Origin: Liolophura sinensis
Lineage: Eukaryota; Mollusca; Polyplacophora; Chitonida; Chitonidae
Assembly (NCBI RefSeq): GCF_032854445.1
Contig: NC_088295.1
Coordinates: 58,759,249-58,823,248, forward strand
DNA: 64,000 nt
Direction of reading: 5' to 3'
Program-made: the position numbers and the translations under genes
Shown here: positions 63,919 through 64,000 of the stretch, one piece after another
Numbering within the stretch: the first letter of the stretch is position 1
Layout of the letters: each line of letters starts with the position of its first letter
Notes under the pieces: generated by a model
What the model was told of the DNA's origin: nothing
Databases searched by the model: none
The model's input: the letters and a program-made list of their open reading frames with translations, nothing else

Positions 63919-64000
63919 CTCACAACAGACTTTACACTCATAGTTAGGCTGTTTATAAATTCTTCTTTCCTCAAACAATCATGAATAATTAACCATTGAG

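Overview
This window looks like AT-rich nuclear DNA of an invertebrate animal, most likely a mollusc or close lophotrochozoan. It has one clear spliced gene with GT-AG introns, long gene-poor stretches, tRNA-derived SINEs of a kind common in mollusc genomes, MITE-like elements, minisatellites and long TA repeats. There is no bacterial or organellar gene layout. The species cannot be named from the sequence alone.

Layout. Positions 1-22529 and 29553-52282 are two copies, in the same orientation, of a block of about 22.6 kb. They match over their whole length, with roughly one mismatch every 25-40 bases by eye plus many copy-specific indels. The first copy is cut by the window edge. The copies are separated by unmatched DNA (22530-29552), and the second copy ends against unmatched DNA at about 52283. 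This is either a real tandem segmental duplication or two haplotypes joined in tandem by the assembly. The block is mostly non-coding. Each copy holds three exon-like segments: a terminal exon with a polyadenylation signal (493-703 and 30045-30255), a signal-peptide exon (2591-2654 and 31642-31705), and a cysteine-containing exon in matching phase (7860-8026 and 36955-37130).

The spacer at 22530-29552 holds a probable small multi-exon plus-strand gene (about 23.4-27.4 kb) that I do not recognise. Upstream of one of its possible first exons lie four perfect CRE octamers within 94 bp. One intron carries a minisatellite, another a tRNA-type SINE. A minus-strand exon candidate lies at 22757-22938.

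The unique right part carries the one securely identified gene, a Wee1-type kinase at 54533-58005 (7 exons, 583 residues). It has a readable core promoter (TATA plus initiator, paired CCAAT boxes, an E2F-type site and an E-box) and a poly(A) signal at 58726. Wee1 holds CDK1 inactive by tyrosine phosphorylation before mitosis, and these promoter sites fit a cell-cycle-regulated gene. To its right, on the opposite strand, are partial exons of one or more convergent genes (60376-60739 and 62701-62893), a frame-broken coding-like tract, a 22-bp minisatellite and SINE copies.
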